Below the pieces are notes generated by a model, which saw nothing but the letters and a program-made list of their open reading frames with translations, did no database searches and was not told the DNA's origin. The position numbers and the translations under genes are program-made. Positions 51,097 to 60,151 of a DNA stretch of 64,000 nt are shown here, piece by piece. The stretch's first letter is position 1; the number at the start of each line of letters is the position of its first letter. Origin of the DNA: Calditrichota bacterium (GTDB taxonomy: Bacteria; Calditrichota; Calditrichia; RBG-13-44-9; J042); NCBI GenBank assembly GCA_013150955.1, contig JAADJD010000002.1:130705-194704 (forward strand), written 5' to 3'.

Positions 51097-52299
51097 ATGA
51101 TGAGGCGGCATGTTTATTTTGGGATATTTATTTTGGTGATGACTGGAATTTTCATTCAGTCCGTACAGGCCATTCCCGCATTCGCTCGAAAATACAGTGT
51201 GAGTTGCGTGGCTTGCCATTCCCCCTTTCCAAAATTGACGTCCTTTGGAGAGGATTTTGCAGCAAACGGGTTCACCATGCCAGGCCCGGAACCGACACAC
51301 ACCGTGGTAAATACCGGTGATGAAACGTTGCTATTGCAGCGAACGTTGCCATTGGCTCTGCGTCTGGATGGATTTATTCACTTTTCAGACAGGGGGGATT
51401 CTACCCGAAGGGGAAAGGATTTGCAAACCCCTTACATTCTAAAAGTTTTCTCCGGTGGGCCGGTTAGCAAACATGTGTCCTATTATTTCTATTTCTTTTT
51501 CTCCGAAAGGGGAGAAGTTGCCGGGATTGAAGATGCCTACTTGCATTTTAACAATCTTTTTGGACAGCCACTGGATATTCTGGTTGGTCAATTTCAGGTA
51601 TCAGATCCCATGTACAAACGGGAGCTGCGATTGACTTTTGAAGATTACATGATTTACAAGAAGCGGGTTGGAGCGGTTCCCACCAATCTCACTTACGATC
51701 GGGGATTGCTGATTAATTACACTGCGCCATGGGGAAGTGATTTTTTCCTGGAAATTGTGAATGGAAATGGGAAAGAACCGGCGGATGAATACCGTCAATT
51801 CGATAATGATGATTACAAAAATTATGCCCTGCGCTGGACCCATGAATTCGACTGGCTGCGATTGGGGGCGTTTGGATTCTGGGGGTTAACAGAAGATGTC
51901 AGGGCAAAACGCACCAACTGGATGGAGATGTTTGGTCCCGATGCGACCCTGAATGTGGGGCCCCTGGAAATCAATATGCAGTATTTGATTCGCCGGGACG
52001 ACAATCCCTTTTACAGCCCGCGCAAACCCGCTGAAAAGATTGAGACCCGTGGAGGCTTGGTGGAAGTGATTTATTCCCCGAAGGCCAGCCAGAGCAAATG
52101 GTATGTGATTGGCCTGTATAACAAAATCACTTCGAATATTCAGGATGTTTATCCGGAGGCCAAAAGCCTGGAATACGAAACAGCGTGTGTCAACTGCACC
52201 TATCTGCTGGCTCGCAATCTCCGCTTAACCGTCGAATATCGGCACGATCTGATCCACAATGAAAATCGATTGACCCTGGGGGTGGTTAGCGCATTTTAA
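51097..52299 (+). CDS. Outer-membrane-like protein with N-terminal CxxCH heme c-binding motif
   Basis: Signal peptide; FARKYSVSCVACHSPFPKL near N-terminus; rest has beta-barrel-like alternating pattern ending TLGVVSAF. Confidence 0.7.
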   Translation: MMRRHVYFGIFILVMTGIFIQSVQAIPAFARKYSVSCVACHSPFPKLTSFGEDFAANGFTMPGPEPTHTVVNTGDETLLLQRTLPLALRLDGFIHFSDRGDSTRRGKDLQTPYILKVFSGGPVSKHVSYYFYFFFSERGEVAGIEDAYLHFNNLFGQPLDILVGQFQVSDPMYKRELRLTFEDYMIYKKRVGAVPTNLTYDRGLLINYTAPWGSDFFLEIVNGNGKEPADEYRQFDNDDYKNYALRWTHEFDWLRLGAFGFWGLTEDVRAKRTNWMEMFGPDATLNVGPLEINMQYLIRRDDNPFYSPRKPAEKIETRGGLVEVIYSPKASQSKWYVIGLYNKITSNIQDVYPEAKSLEYETACVNCTYLLARNLRLTVEYRHDLIHNENRLTLGVVSAF

Positions 52300-52327
52300 A
52301 CGCCGGGGAAAAAGGATGAATTTTAGA

Positions 52328-52362
52328 GGGGGACGGATATGTAACATCCGCCCCCCTTTTTT
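52328..52362 (+). terminator. Candidate rho-independent terminator
   Basis: GGGGGACGGAT-ATGTAAC-ATCCGCCCCCC followed by TTTTTT. Confidence 0.75.
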
Positions 52363-52404
52363 ACCTGCTGGAACGCTAATTTCAAATTGGGGCTAATCAT
52401 TTTA

Positions 52405-52573
52405 ATCCCAAATAATGCATTAAACCGCGAATCTCGCGAATGAATCCGAAAAATATACACAAAATCGTTAATATCTCCCGGAACACATTTTCATCCAGAT
52501 AGAGTCAAACGTATTTTATGATTTCTTTTGTGATTATTCGTGTAATTCGTAGGTTAACACATAATCTGGGTTT
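52405..52573. repeat. Dispersed near-palindromic intergenic repeat, copy H
   Basis: AATCCCAAATAATGCATTAAACCGCGAATCTCGCGAATGAATC ... GGAACACATTTTCATCCAGAT ... ATTATTCGTGTAATTCGTAGGTTAACACATAATCTGGG. Confidence 0.8.
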
Positions 52574-52840
52574 AAAGAACATTTCAACACCCGCTGTTAT
52601 GCTTCCATAAAGCTTTAGCCAATGTGTTCCTTCCCCAGTCGATAAGACAAATTGTGGCCGTTCCTGGAGTCACTTGGTGTTGTTGTGACGAGGACCGTTG
52701 GGGATATTTTGGAATCATCTTGCTAAACATGTAAAATCCCAATAATTTGTTTTACAAAACGTTCCTGGATGAATTCGAATTCGTTTAAACTTTTGGGGTG
52801 TTTGGGCGTAAAGCAATTAAACGAATGAAGGAGGAGGAAA

Positions 52841-53236
52841 ATGGACAGTAAATTTGAGCAGGTGAAACAGTATTTGTTAGATATGGACGTCCGAATTGTG
52901 GAAGAAAATCCTGCAGAGGAACTGGTGGTGGTAGAGGATGAAGACCGGGGCATAAAGAATCTGGTGATCGATTGTGAGGCACCGATTTTAATTCTGGAAC
53001 AGTTTATTATGGAAGTGCCATCGGAGCCGGGCGATTTGTTTAAAAAACTGCTGCAGTGGAATCGCCAGCTGGTCCACGGTGCTTTTGTGATGGATGAGGA
53101 AGGGAAATACATCTTTTTCCGGGACACCCTTCAACTGGAACATCTGGATTTCAACGAGCTGGAAGCCTCCATTGAAGCCTTATCCCTTGCCATGGCCGAA
53201 TTTGGCTCCCAATTACTGGAATTCATGAAAAAATAA
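52841..53236 (+). CDS. YbjN/CesT (type III secretion chaperone-like) fold small protein
   Basis: 131 aa acidic protein, LLQWNRQLVHGAFVMDEEGKYIFFRDTLQLEHLDFNELEASIEAL; directly upstream of a pspA-like gene. Confidence 0.55.
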   Translation: MDSKFEQVKQYLLDMDVRIVEENPAEELVVVEDEDRGIKNLVIDCEAPILILEQFIMEVPSEPGDLFKKLLQWNRQLVHGAFVMDEEGKYIFFRDTLQLEHLDFNELEASIEALSLAMAEFGSQLLEFMKK

Positions 53237-53257
53237 GAAAAAGCGAGGAGGTTTGTA

Positions 53258-53962
53258 ATGGGATTGTTTCAGCGGATATTTAAAATTGTTCAGGCAGAAA
53301 GCCATTCCGTAGTGGAGAAATTAGAAGACCCGATAAAGATGACCGAACAGGGCATTCGGGATTTAAAGAAGAGTCTGTCAGAGTCCATGAGAAGCCTGGC
53401 CGAGGTGAAAGCGATTGCCATCCGGCTTAAGAAAGATGCGGAAGATCAGAAAAAAATGGCTGCCGATTACGAGCGAAAGGCCATGCTGCTGTTGCAGAAG
53501 ATGAAAAATGGTGAACTGGATGCGGCCGAAGCGGAGCGACTGGCTACCGAGGCACTGGCCAAAAAAGAGGAGGCACTGGAACGCGCCAATACCTTGATGG
53601 CCGAACATCGCCAGCAGAAAAAATTGGCCGATCAACTGCAGGTGAAAGTTGAGAAACTCAAACAAATGATTGCGAAATACGAAAATGAGTTGATTACCCT
53701 GAAAGCCAGAGCGCGAACGGCCCAGTCCATGCGGAAGATCAATCAACAGATGTCCAAACTGGACACTTCCAGCACCATTGCCATGCTGGAAAAAATGAAG
53801 ACAAAAGTTATTGAAGAAGAGTCCCTGGCAGAAGCCTATGGAGAAATTGCCGAAACGAGCACGTCGGTGGATGAAGAGATCGACGAAGTGCTGTCCACTC
53901 CATCCAAGGCCAAAGCGTCGGAATCGCTGGAAGAATTGAAGAAAAAGATGGGCATTCAATAA
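53258..53962 (+). CDS. PspA/IM30 family protein
   Basis: MGLFQRIFKIVQAESHSVVEKLEDPIKMTEQGIRDLKKSL followed by a long coiled coil. Confidence 0.9.
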   Translation: MGLFQRIFKIVQAESHSVVEKLEDPIKMTEQGIRDLKKSLSESMRSLAEVKAIAIRLKKDAEDQKKMAADYERKAMLLLQKMKNGELDAAEAERLATEALAKKEEALERANTLMAEHRQQKKLADQLQVKVEKLKQMIAKYENELITLKARARTAQSMRKINQQMSKLDTSSTIAMLEKMKTKVIEEESLAEAYGEIAETSTSVDEEIDEVLSTPSKAKASESLEELKKKMGIQ

Positions 53963-54049
53963 AACACTCATTAGAATACCCAGGCCCTGGAGCCATCTCC
54001 AGGGCAAATGCATTTTAAAGGATCAAACCCTATCCGTACCGGCTGTTTA

Positions 54050-54212
54050 ATCTAAATCATACTTTAAACCGCGAATCACGCGAAAGAATCCGAAAAATAT
54101 CAACAAACCGGAACACATTTTCATCCAGATATAGTCATGAATATTTTTTTGTGATCATTCGTGTAATTCGTGTGTCATTCGTGTCATTCGTGGTTTTTGG
54201 CTTAATTTAGAA
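54050..54212. repeat. Dispersed near-palindromic intergenic repeat, copy I
   Basis: AATCATACTTTAAACCGCGAATCACGCGAAAGAATC ... GGAACACATTTTCATCCAGATATAGTCA ... TTCGTGTCATTCGTGGTTTTTGGCTTAATTTAG. Confidence 0.75.
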
Positions 54213-54362
54213 CAAAATTTGATCCCCGGGAGAAAAAAGTCTTGATTATTTAATCGAAAATTTTAAATTAAGAACAGCATTTCTTTCAGGGACTCGCATC
54301 AGATGATCGGGCAGGCGGGAAGCGTGTACCAATAAATATGCAATAAAACATGGACGTATGGT

Positions 54363-55265
54363 ATGCACGTAGCCAAGTTTGAGTTTGTTCTTCAAACATT
54401 GAGCTCATTTGCCCTGCCAGAATTCAAAGGGTCGACTTTCCGGGGCAAATTTGGACATGTTCTAAAGAAAACCATCTGTGTATTTTCCCACAAATCATGC
54501 GATGCTTGCGAGCTTCAATCGCGGTGTCCCTACATCTATCTCTTCCAATCAAAAAATCAAAAAAATGAGGAAACCGTACGTCCCTTTGTGCTGGAACCCC
54601 CATTGACAAAAAAGCCTTATTTCCTTCGTAATGAGAAGATGTATCTGAATTTAATACTGATCGGCAAGGCTATCGATTATCTTCCCTATTTTGTGTATTG
54701 TTTTCAGCGGATGGGGAAGGAGGGAATTGGTCGCGATGCCGGAAAATTCTCGCTGGAAGAGGTACGAGCGGTATCCGCAGATGGAAAAAAGCAACGGGTA
54801 TTTCATATCGGTGACCAGGTGCTGGTGCATCATGTTCCCCGAATTGAACTGGATGCGTTTCGAGCCCAGCTCCTTCCTCAGGCCACCTTACAATTTCTAA
54901 CCCCGACGTGTATTAAGCAAAATGGAAAAGTTGTGGAGCAATTAACATTTTCCGTCTTACTGAAGGCCATATTACGGCGGTACCACCGGTTACGCTTTAA
55001 CCATGATGATGGGCAGCGGGAAGATTTTAGTATAGATTGGGAAGCCGCAGAAAGGATTGCGGTCGTCCACCAGGAAATTGAATTTCAACGTTTTCGCCGA
55101 TATTCCAACCGCCAGGGCCGACCGGTACCCATGGAGGGATTTGTAGGTAAAGTAATTTTCCGGGGAAATCTAACCCCATTTTACCCCTGGCTAAAAATTG
55201 GGGAGTACCTGCACATTGGCAAAGGCGCCACCTTTGGGATGGGGTGGTACCGGGTGGTGGGGTAG
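54363..55265 (+). CDS. cas6: CRISPR pre-crRNA processing endoribonuclease, Cas6 family
   Basis: FALPEFKGSTFRGKFGHVLKKTICVF, CxxCxxxxxCPY segment, C-terminal RAMP glycine-rich HIGKGATFGMGWYRVVG; heads a cmr operon. Confidence 0.85.
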   Translation: MHVAKFEFVLQTLSSFALPEFKGSTFRGKFGHVLKKTICVFSHKSCDACELQSRCPYIYLFQSKNQKNEETVRPFVLEPPLTKKPYFLRNEKMYLNLILIGKAIDYLPYFVYCFQRMGKEGIGRDAGKFSLEEVRAVSADGKKQRVFHIGDQVLVHHVPRIELDAFRAQLLPQATLQFLTPTCIKQNGKVVEQLTFSVLLKAILRRYHRLRFNHDDGQREDFSIDWEAAERIAVVHQEIEFQRFRRYSNRQGRPVPMEGFVGKVIFRGNLTPFYPWLKIGEYLHIGKGATFGMGWYRVVG

Positions 55266-55337
55266 GGGATTATAAGGTTTAAAGATTGGAAGATTTGGGA
55301 GTTAAATATTTGAAAACATAGTAGAGGAACCGGTAAA

Positions 55338-56702
55338 ATGATCCACAAAATCACTTTCGAATGCGAAACCATTACCCCGATGTTTTTAGCGGGGGCAGAT
55401 GGGAGGACGCCGGAATTGCGGGCACCATCTATAAAAGGTGCACTGCGTTTCTGGTGGCGGGCTATGAATGGGCATTTGCCTCTGGAAGAATTGAGAAAAA
55501 AAGAGGCAAGTATTTTTGGTGGAGTAGGGGATAAAGAAGGCAAGAGTGAAATTTCAATTATTGTTTCATCAAAGGAAGATCGGAACTCTTTTGGGTCTAA
55601 TTTAAGATCAGATTTGCGTTTAAATTGGAGATTTGCCGGGGGGAAATTACAAGGGCCTCATGCGGGAATAGGTTACCTGCTTTATTCAACAATTCTTTCT
55701 AATAGAGAACGACCCTATTTCAAACCACCTCAAAATTCCAGGCCTGGATTTCAATTTATTTTACAATTTTGTGCTTTAGAAAAAAAGTTTTTAATTCAAA
55801 CAATATCTGCCTTTTGGGTACTTACATTTCTTGGCGGATTGGGTACCCGCTCCCGAAGAGGAGGGGGGAATTTTATTATTAAAAATGTTAATGATGGGAA
55901 CCATCTAATTTCAGAACTGGGAATTGATTTCATCCCCGATCAAATGGATGCTAGTGCTTTTGTACAATGGTTCTTAAAAAATTTTCAAAAAGTAAAGAAT
56001 ATAATTAATGAGAAAAAACCAACGGATTTTGTTAGCGAATATTCCAATTTAAGTATTAGCCGTTTTATTTTATCGAAAGACCGCTTTCCAGACTGGATTG
56101 CGGCGTTAAATGATATCGGTGAAAAATATCAGGAGTTTCGGTTCAAACACCGGAGTGATATTTTTGATACTGGAGTTTTTGGGTTACCTATAGTGCATCG
56201 AAGAGGTCGATTAAAAGTGCAAGGGAAATACAACAGAGAGCAAATTAAAAGACGATCTTCCCCCTTAATTTTTAAAATTGTTCGATTGGAAGAAAATCTT
56301 TATTATTGGATGGTACTTCGTTTAGCCGGTGAATTTTTACCGCCAGGTGGGGTCATTCAGGCCAATGGTACTCGAAAGCCGGATTACCGGCTAATTGATC
56401 AATTCTGGAATGAATTAAAGAGTGTGGGCACTGAATATCTTCTGAATATTCCTGACATTTTTAAGAAAAAATTGGAAATAATTAAAGAAAATTTGGCACC
56501 ATCAGAAATAATCTTATTTGGTTCAAGAGCGCGAGGAGATTTTCACAGGACTTCGGATATTGATATTGCCGTAAGGACAAAAGAAAATATTGAGGGTATT
56601 GATCTGAATGGTGCGTTAGATGTGGTCGATCTTTCCACTGCCAGTGATTCCCTTTTAAAAATTATAATACGCGAAGGAGTCAGATTATATGAATCCCCGT
56701 GA
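55338..56702 (+). CDS. cmr1: Type III-B RAMP protein Cmr1 fused at the C-terminus to an MNT (MntA-like) nucleotidyltransferase domain
   Basis: Cmr1 part: FECETITPMFLAGADGRTPELRAPSIKGALRFWWRAMNGHL, RSSPLIFKIVRLEENLYYWMVLRLAGEFLPPGG; MNT part: EIILFGSRARGDFHRTSDIDIAV (GSx10DxD, 56520-56564); one uninterrupted ORF. Confidence 0.9.
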   Translation: MIHKITFECETITPMFLAGADGRTPELRAPSIKGALRFWWRAMNGHLPLEELRKKEASIFGGVGDKEGKSEISIIVSSKEDRNSFGSNLRSDLRLNWRFAGGKLQGPHAGIGYLLYSTILSNRERPYFKPPQNSRPGFQFILQFCALEKKFLIQTISAFWVLTFLGGLGTRSRRGGGNFIIKNVNDGNHLISELGIDFIPDQMDASAFVQWFLKNFQKVKNIINEKKPTDFVSEYSNLSISRFILSKDRFPDWIAALNDIGEKYQEFRFKHRSDIFDTGVFGLPIVHRRGRLKVQGKYNREQIKRRSSPLIFKIVRLEENLYYWMVLRLAGEFLPPGGVIQANGTRKPDYRLIDQFWNELKSVGTEYLLNIPDIFKKKLEIIKENLAPSEIILFGSRARGDFHRTSDIDIAVRTKENIEGIDLNGALDVVDLSTASDSLLKIIIREGVRLYESP

Positions 56703-57087
56703 AAGGGTTTTCCGCTATTATCAGGATTATAAAAGGGCCGTTGAAAATTTGGGAATTGCAGTTCGAACAGCAAAGGATGATCTGGGCATTGATGGGACAA
56801 TTAAACGATTCGAATTGTGTTATGAATTGGCCTGGAAGTTAATTAAAGAAGTGTTGGCTGACCGTGGGATTATTTGTAAAAATCCTCGTGATTGTTTTAA
56901 AGAAGCATTTAATAATAAACTTATCGATGATCAGGAGCGCTGGCTGGATATGATTAAAGACAGGAATTTGTTAGTGCATACTTATGACGCTTCGATTTCC
57001 AGAGAAGTTTTCCAACATATTGAGGAAAAATATTTACCAGCTTTTTTGTATCTAAACAATCAAGTGAAAAAAGAATTGAATGAGTAA
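56689..57087 (+). CDS. HEPN-domain protein, HepT/HI0074 family (toxin / nucleotidyltransferase substrate-binding protein)
   Basis: ELCYELAWKLIKEVLADRG...CFKEAFNNKLIDDQERWLDMIKDRNLLVHTYD; Rx4HxY motif RNLLVHTY at 56962-56985; start overlaps the cmr1-MNT stop by 14 nt. Confidence 0.88.
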   Translation: MNPRERVFRYYQDYKRAVENLGIAVRTAKDDLGIDGTIKRFELCYELAWKLIKEVLADRGIICKNPRDCFKEAFNNKLIDDQERWLDMIKDRNLLVHTYDASISREVFQHIEEKYLPAFLYLNNQVKKELNE

Positions 57088-57123
57088 AATGCATAATTAT
57101 TTACGTTATTGAGGGTTATTGCA

Positions 57124-60100
57124 ATGAAAGATGCGATTATTCAGCAAAAAATCAAAGCATATCTTCACGACCCGATTCACAAAGCACTGATATTGATGCA
57201 AATGGATAAAACACATGAAGAAGTGGCTCAGGAACTGGCCAGTATTGTAGGAATCTCTCTATCAGAAGTTCACGATGTCGATCTGGCTGATCAACTGGCT
57301 TCAGCTGCCGACCGGTTTATTTTTCCCGGGGACCGCGAATTTATGGCCAAATTTCTGGAACAGCCTATTTTAACGCATCCATTTTCTGGAGTCCAAAAAG
57401 ATTTTACGGAGCAATTAAAGACGTATTCAGCAAATGAGCTTATTTCCGAAACGGAAAAGGCCATTCGAAGAACGTTGGAGACCTATCAAAATTATTTAAA
57501 CGAACTATCATCTAACAAAGAAAAAAATGCTTTACTCTACTGGCTACTCTGGCGTCGATACAATGAAGATGTGCAAAAACAATTAACTACCCCTTCTTTA
57601 AAAGCAATCTGGCCCTTTTTACCTGCGGATACCCGAATACCCGACCATAGCCTCTGGAATCATCTAAAAGTAACGGCCGCATTGTCCGCCTGTGTTGCAG
57701 AAAGAGGAAATGTGAATAAGCAGGATTGGATTGATGCAGCATTTTTATTGTTTTCTATCGGACCAGTACAAAGTTTTATCAGTACAGCCAGAAAGACTAT
57801 TGATCACTGGATGGGATCGTTTTTGCTTTCGTATTTAACCTTTACTGCTATGCAAGCGGTGTTCGAAGAAATCGGCGCGGATGCGATTATTTTCCCCGAA
57901 CTTTATGGGCAGCCGTTTATGGATGCATATCTGTTTAACCGTTATCCAGAAATTTTTGAAGAATACCAACCAAACAGAGAACAATTGTTAACTCCCAGTC
58001 TGCCCAACCGATTTCTGGCAATCGTACCTACTGGACTGGCAGAGGAACTGGCAAGAAACGCTGAAAAAGCGGTGAAAAAAGAATGGGGAAATATTTGGAA
58101 TGCGGGAAAGCATTATTTTGAAGAAAGGATTGGTATACAACAAACGAAATATTGGAATCACCTCTGGGAACGCCAATGCACCGATTATTTTGAAATCTAC
58201 TGGCTGGTACTGCCCTGGAAAAAGTCGTTTCAGGAACAGAGTGAATTTTATCGACGTTTTATATCATCAGAATCTCCCGTTGAACTTAAAGAGCCAAAAA
58301 TATGGGAAAAGGTTCAGAAATTTTATAATCTCAAATTATATGAACATCCCTCTAATCTTGCGCTGGCCTATCCGTTGATTTATGAACTGGCTGAGCATCT
58401 ATTTGGTGCCCGTAAAAATCTGCGGTATTATCAGCCGTCATTGAATCGAGGCGAACCTTCTTTTAAATGCCACCTTTGCGGTGAACGGGAAGTATTGCAT
58501 GTGGAGGAACCTAAAATACCCGGATATTTCCAGCAGTTTGATGGCATAATTACCCATCAAAAGGATGGAGAAAAGTTTTATCGCGGAAAAGATGGCTGGC
58601 AACATATACAAACCTTCTGGAAAGAGCTGATTCTGGGGAAAATCGACGAGAAACCTCAAGCAAAAATTCGCAAATTTTTTAAAGAAAATGAGCGCCTGTG
58701 TGCGGTGTGCGCCAGCAAGCGGGTGGCCGAATTTTACCTGCAGAAGCAATTCCAATCCATGAACATCTCCGTGCCAGAAGTGGCATTTAACTATCCCTCC
58801 ACCGCCGAAATAGCAGGACTACCCTTCAAGGAGCAGATTTTACATCAGGCCGAGGATGCGCCGGGTGTTTTGGATGATTTTCTGGAAAAATTGAAAGGTC
58901 TGCAGGAAAATGCCGCTGAAGAAAAATTCTATTTTCAAACCTTCGCAGTGCCGGCGTTAATGAAGCGGACAGCAAATAAGCCTTCCCTGCAGGACTTTGC
59001 GAAAATTGACAGCAGTTTCCTGTTGAATTTGCTGAATCAGGAAACCGGTGACGAGGTTCAGGACGATTTGGATAAAGGCACCAATGTATTAACAGAGATT
59101 CGAGAATCGTTCCGGAAACTTACGGAGGTGCTTCAGGTTTCTCCTTCCCGCCTCTCCCGCTATTATTGTTATCTGGCCATGGATGGCGATAAGATGGGGG
59201 AGTGGGTGGCGGGAAAACGCCTGCCGCAGTTTCAGGAAGTGATTCATCCTAAAATTGTAGAGCAGATAAAAAATGCTACAGAGGAGCGTACAAAAAAAAT
59301 AGCCCATATATTAACAGAGAGACGCCGGATTACTCCTTCCATTCACAGCATGATCAGTTCCGTACAAAATCAATTTGCTGTGACTGTTGCGCGGCAGGTG
59401 GTGGAGGAACAGCACCGGGGTAAGCTGGTTTATGCCGGTGGGGATGATGTGTTAGCCATGGTGCCGGTAGCGGATGCTCTCAGTTTGGCGCATCATCTGC
59501 GGCTGGCTTTTTCGGGATATACTGAACAGATTGAGAAGGCGGCTGGTTGGGTGGCAGAAAAAGATGGCTGGCAAATGCGCTTTGGTCATACTGCTACGGC
59601 TTCCCTGGGGTTAGTCATTGCCCATCACACCACGCCCATGCGGCAGGTGATTGCCCAGGCTCAGAAAATGGAGAAAAAAGCCAAAGCATTTGGTCGGAAT
59701 GCACTGGGAATCGCTTTGTTGAAACGCAGCGGTGAAATTGTACAAACAATTGTTCCTTTTCATCCGGAAAAAGAAACAACTCCAGATTTTGTGAACGATG
59801 TTTTGATACCCATGTATAACTGGATTGTGAACGATGTGGTCAGTCGAGATTGGGTATACGTTCTGAAGGCAGAGCAATTGGGTTTTTCGGATGATCAATG
59901 GGAGATGTTTGCTATCGAAATTCGGCGCGTTTTTGAAAGAAAAATTAAAAAGAAAGATAAAAAGAAGGATTTGTTAAAGGAGCTGGACGTTTGGTTGAAT
60001 GTCTTGCAGCAATTATCTAATGAATTGCGGGATCGTTTAGCCAAGCTGGAAACAAAGGAACAGTCTGCACAAAACTCTCACAATCGAATTATCCGTGAAA

Positions 60101-60147
60101 TTTTGAATATGTTTGCCATCGTTGAATTTATGGCAAGGGAGAGTTAG
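57124..60147 (+). CDS. cmr2: Type III-B CRISPR effector large subunit Cmr2 (Cas10)
   Basis: KIKAYLHDPIHKALIL and DQLASAADRF N-terminal blocks; CHLCGERE...CAVCASKR zinc-binding pairs; palm motif KLVYAGGDDVLAMV (GGDD at 59437-59448). Confidence 0.95.
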   Translation: MKDAIIQQKIKAYLHDPIHKALILMQMDKTHEEVAQELASIVGISLSEVHDVDLADQLASAADRFIFPGDREFMAKFLEQPILTHPFSGVQKDFTEQLKTYSANELISETEKAIRRTLETYQNYLNELSSNKEKNALLYWLLWRRYNEDVQKQLTTPSLKAIWPFLPADTRIPDHSLWNHLKVTAALSACVAERGNVNKQDWIDAAFLLFSIGPVQSFISTARKTIDHWMGSFLLSYLTFTAMQAVFEEIGADAIIFPELYGQPFMDAYLFNRYPEIFEEYQPNREQLLTPSLPNRFLAIVPTGLAEELARNAEKAVKKEWGNIWNAGKHYFEERIGIQQTKYWNHLWERQCTDYFEIYWLVLPWKKSFQEQSEFYRRFISSESPVELKEPKIWEKVQKFYNLKLYEHPSNLALAYPLIYELAEHLFGARKNLRYYQPSLNRGEPSFKCHLCGEREVLHVEEPKIPGYFQQFDGIITHQKDGEKFYRGKDGWQHIQTFWKELILGKIDEKPQAKIRKFFKENERLCAVCASKRVAEFYLQKQFQSMNISVPEVAFNYPSTAEIAGLPFKEQILHQAEDAPGVLDDFLEKLKGLQENAAEEKFYFQTFAVPALMKRTANKPSLQDFAKIDSSFLLNLLNQETGDEVQDDLDKGTNVLTEIRESFRKLTEVLQVSPSRLSRYYCYLAMDGDKMGEWVAGKRLPQFQEVIHPKIVEQIKNATEERTKKIAHILTERRRITPSIHSMISSVQNQFAVTVARQVVEEQHRGKLVYAGGDDVLAMVPVADALSLAHHLRLAFSGYTEQIEKAAGWVAEKDGWQMRFGHTATASLGLVIAHHTTPMRQVIAQAQKMEKKAKAFGRNALGIALLKRSGEIVQTIVPFHPEKETTPDFVNDVLIPMYNWIVNDVVSRDWVYVLKAEQLGFSDDQWEMFAIEIRRVFERKIKKKDKKKDLLKELDVWLNVLQQLSNELRDRLAKLETKEQSAQNSHNRIIREILNMFAIVEFMARES

Positions 60148-60151
60148 ACCC

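Noticed and set aside
52710-52723. Possible sigma54 promoter (TTGG...TTGCT) upstream of the YbjN-like/pspA pair
   Set aside because: GG-to-GC spacing is 9 nt rather than the required 10 and the -24 element lacks GCA; not canonical.
56689-57087. HEPN protein as a Csm6/Csx1-type CRISPR ribonuclease
   Set aside because: It is only 132 aa with no CARF domain, and its sequence fits the HI0074/HepT family partnered with MNT proteins, not Csm6/Csx1.
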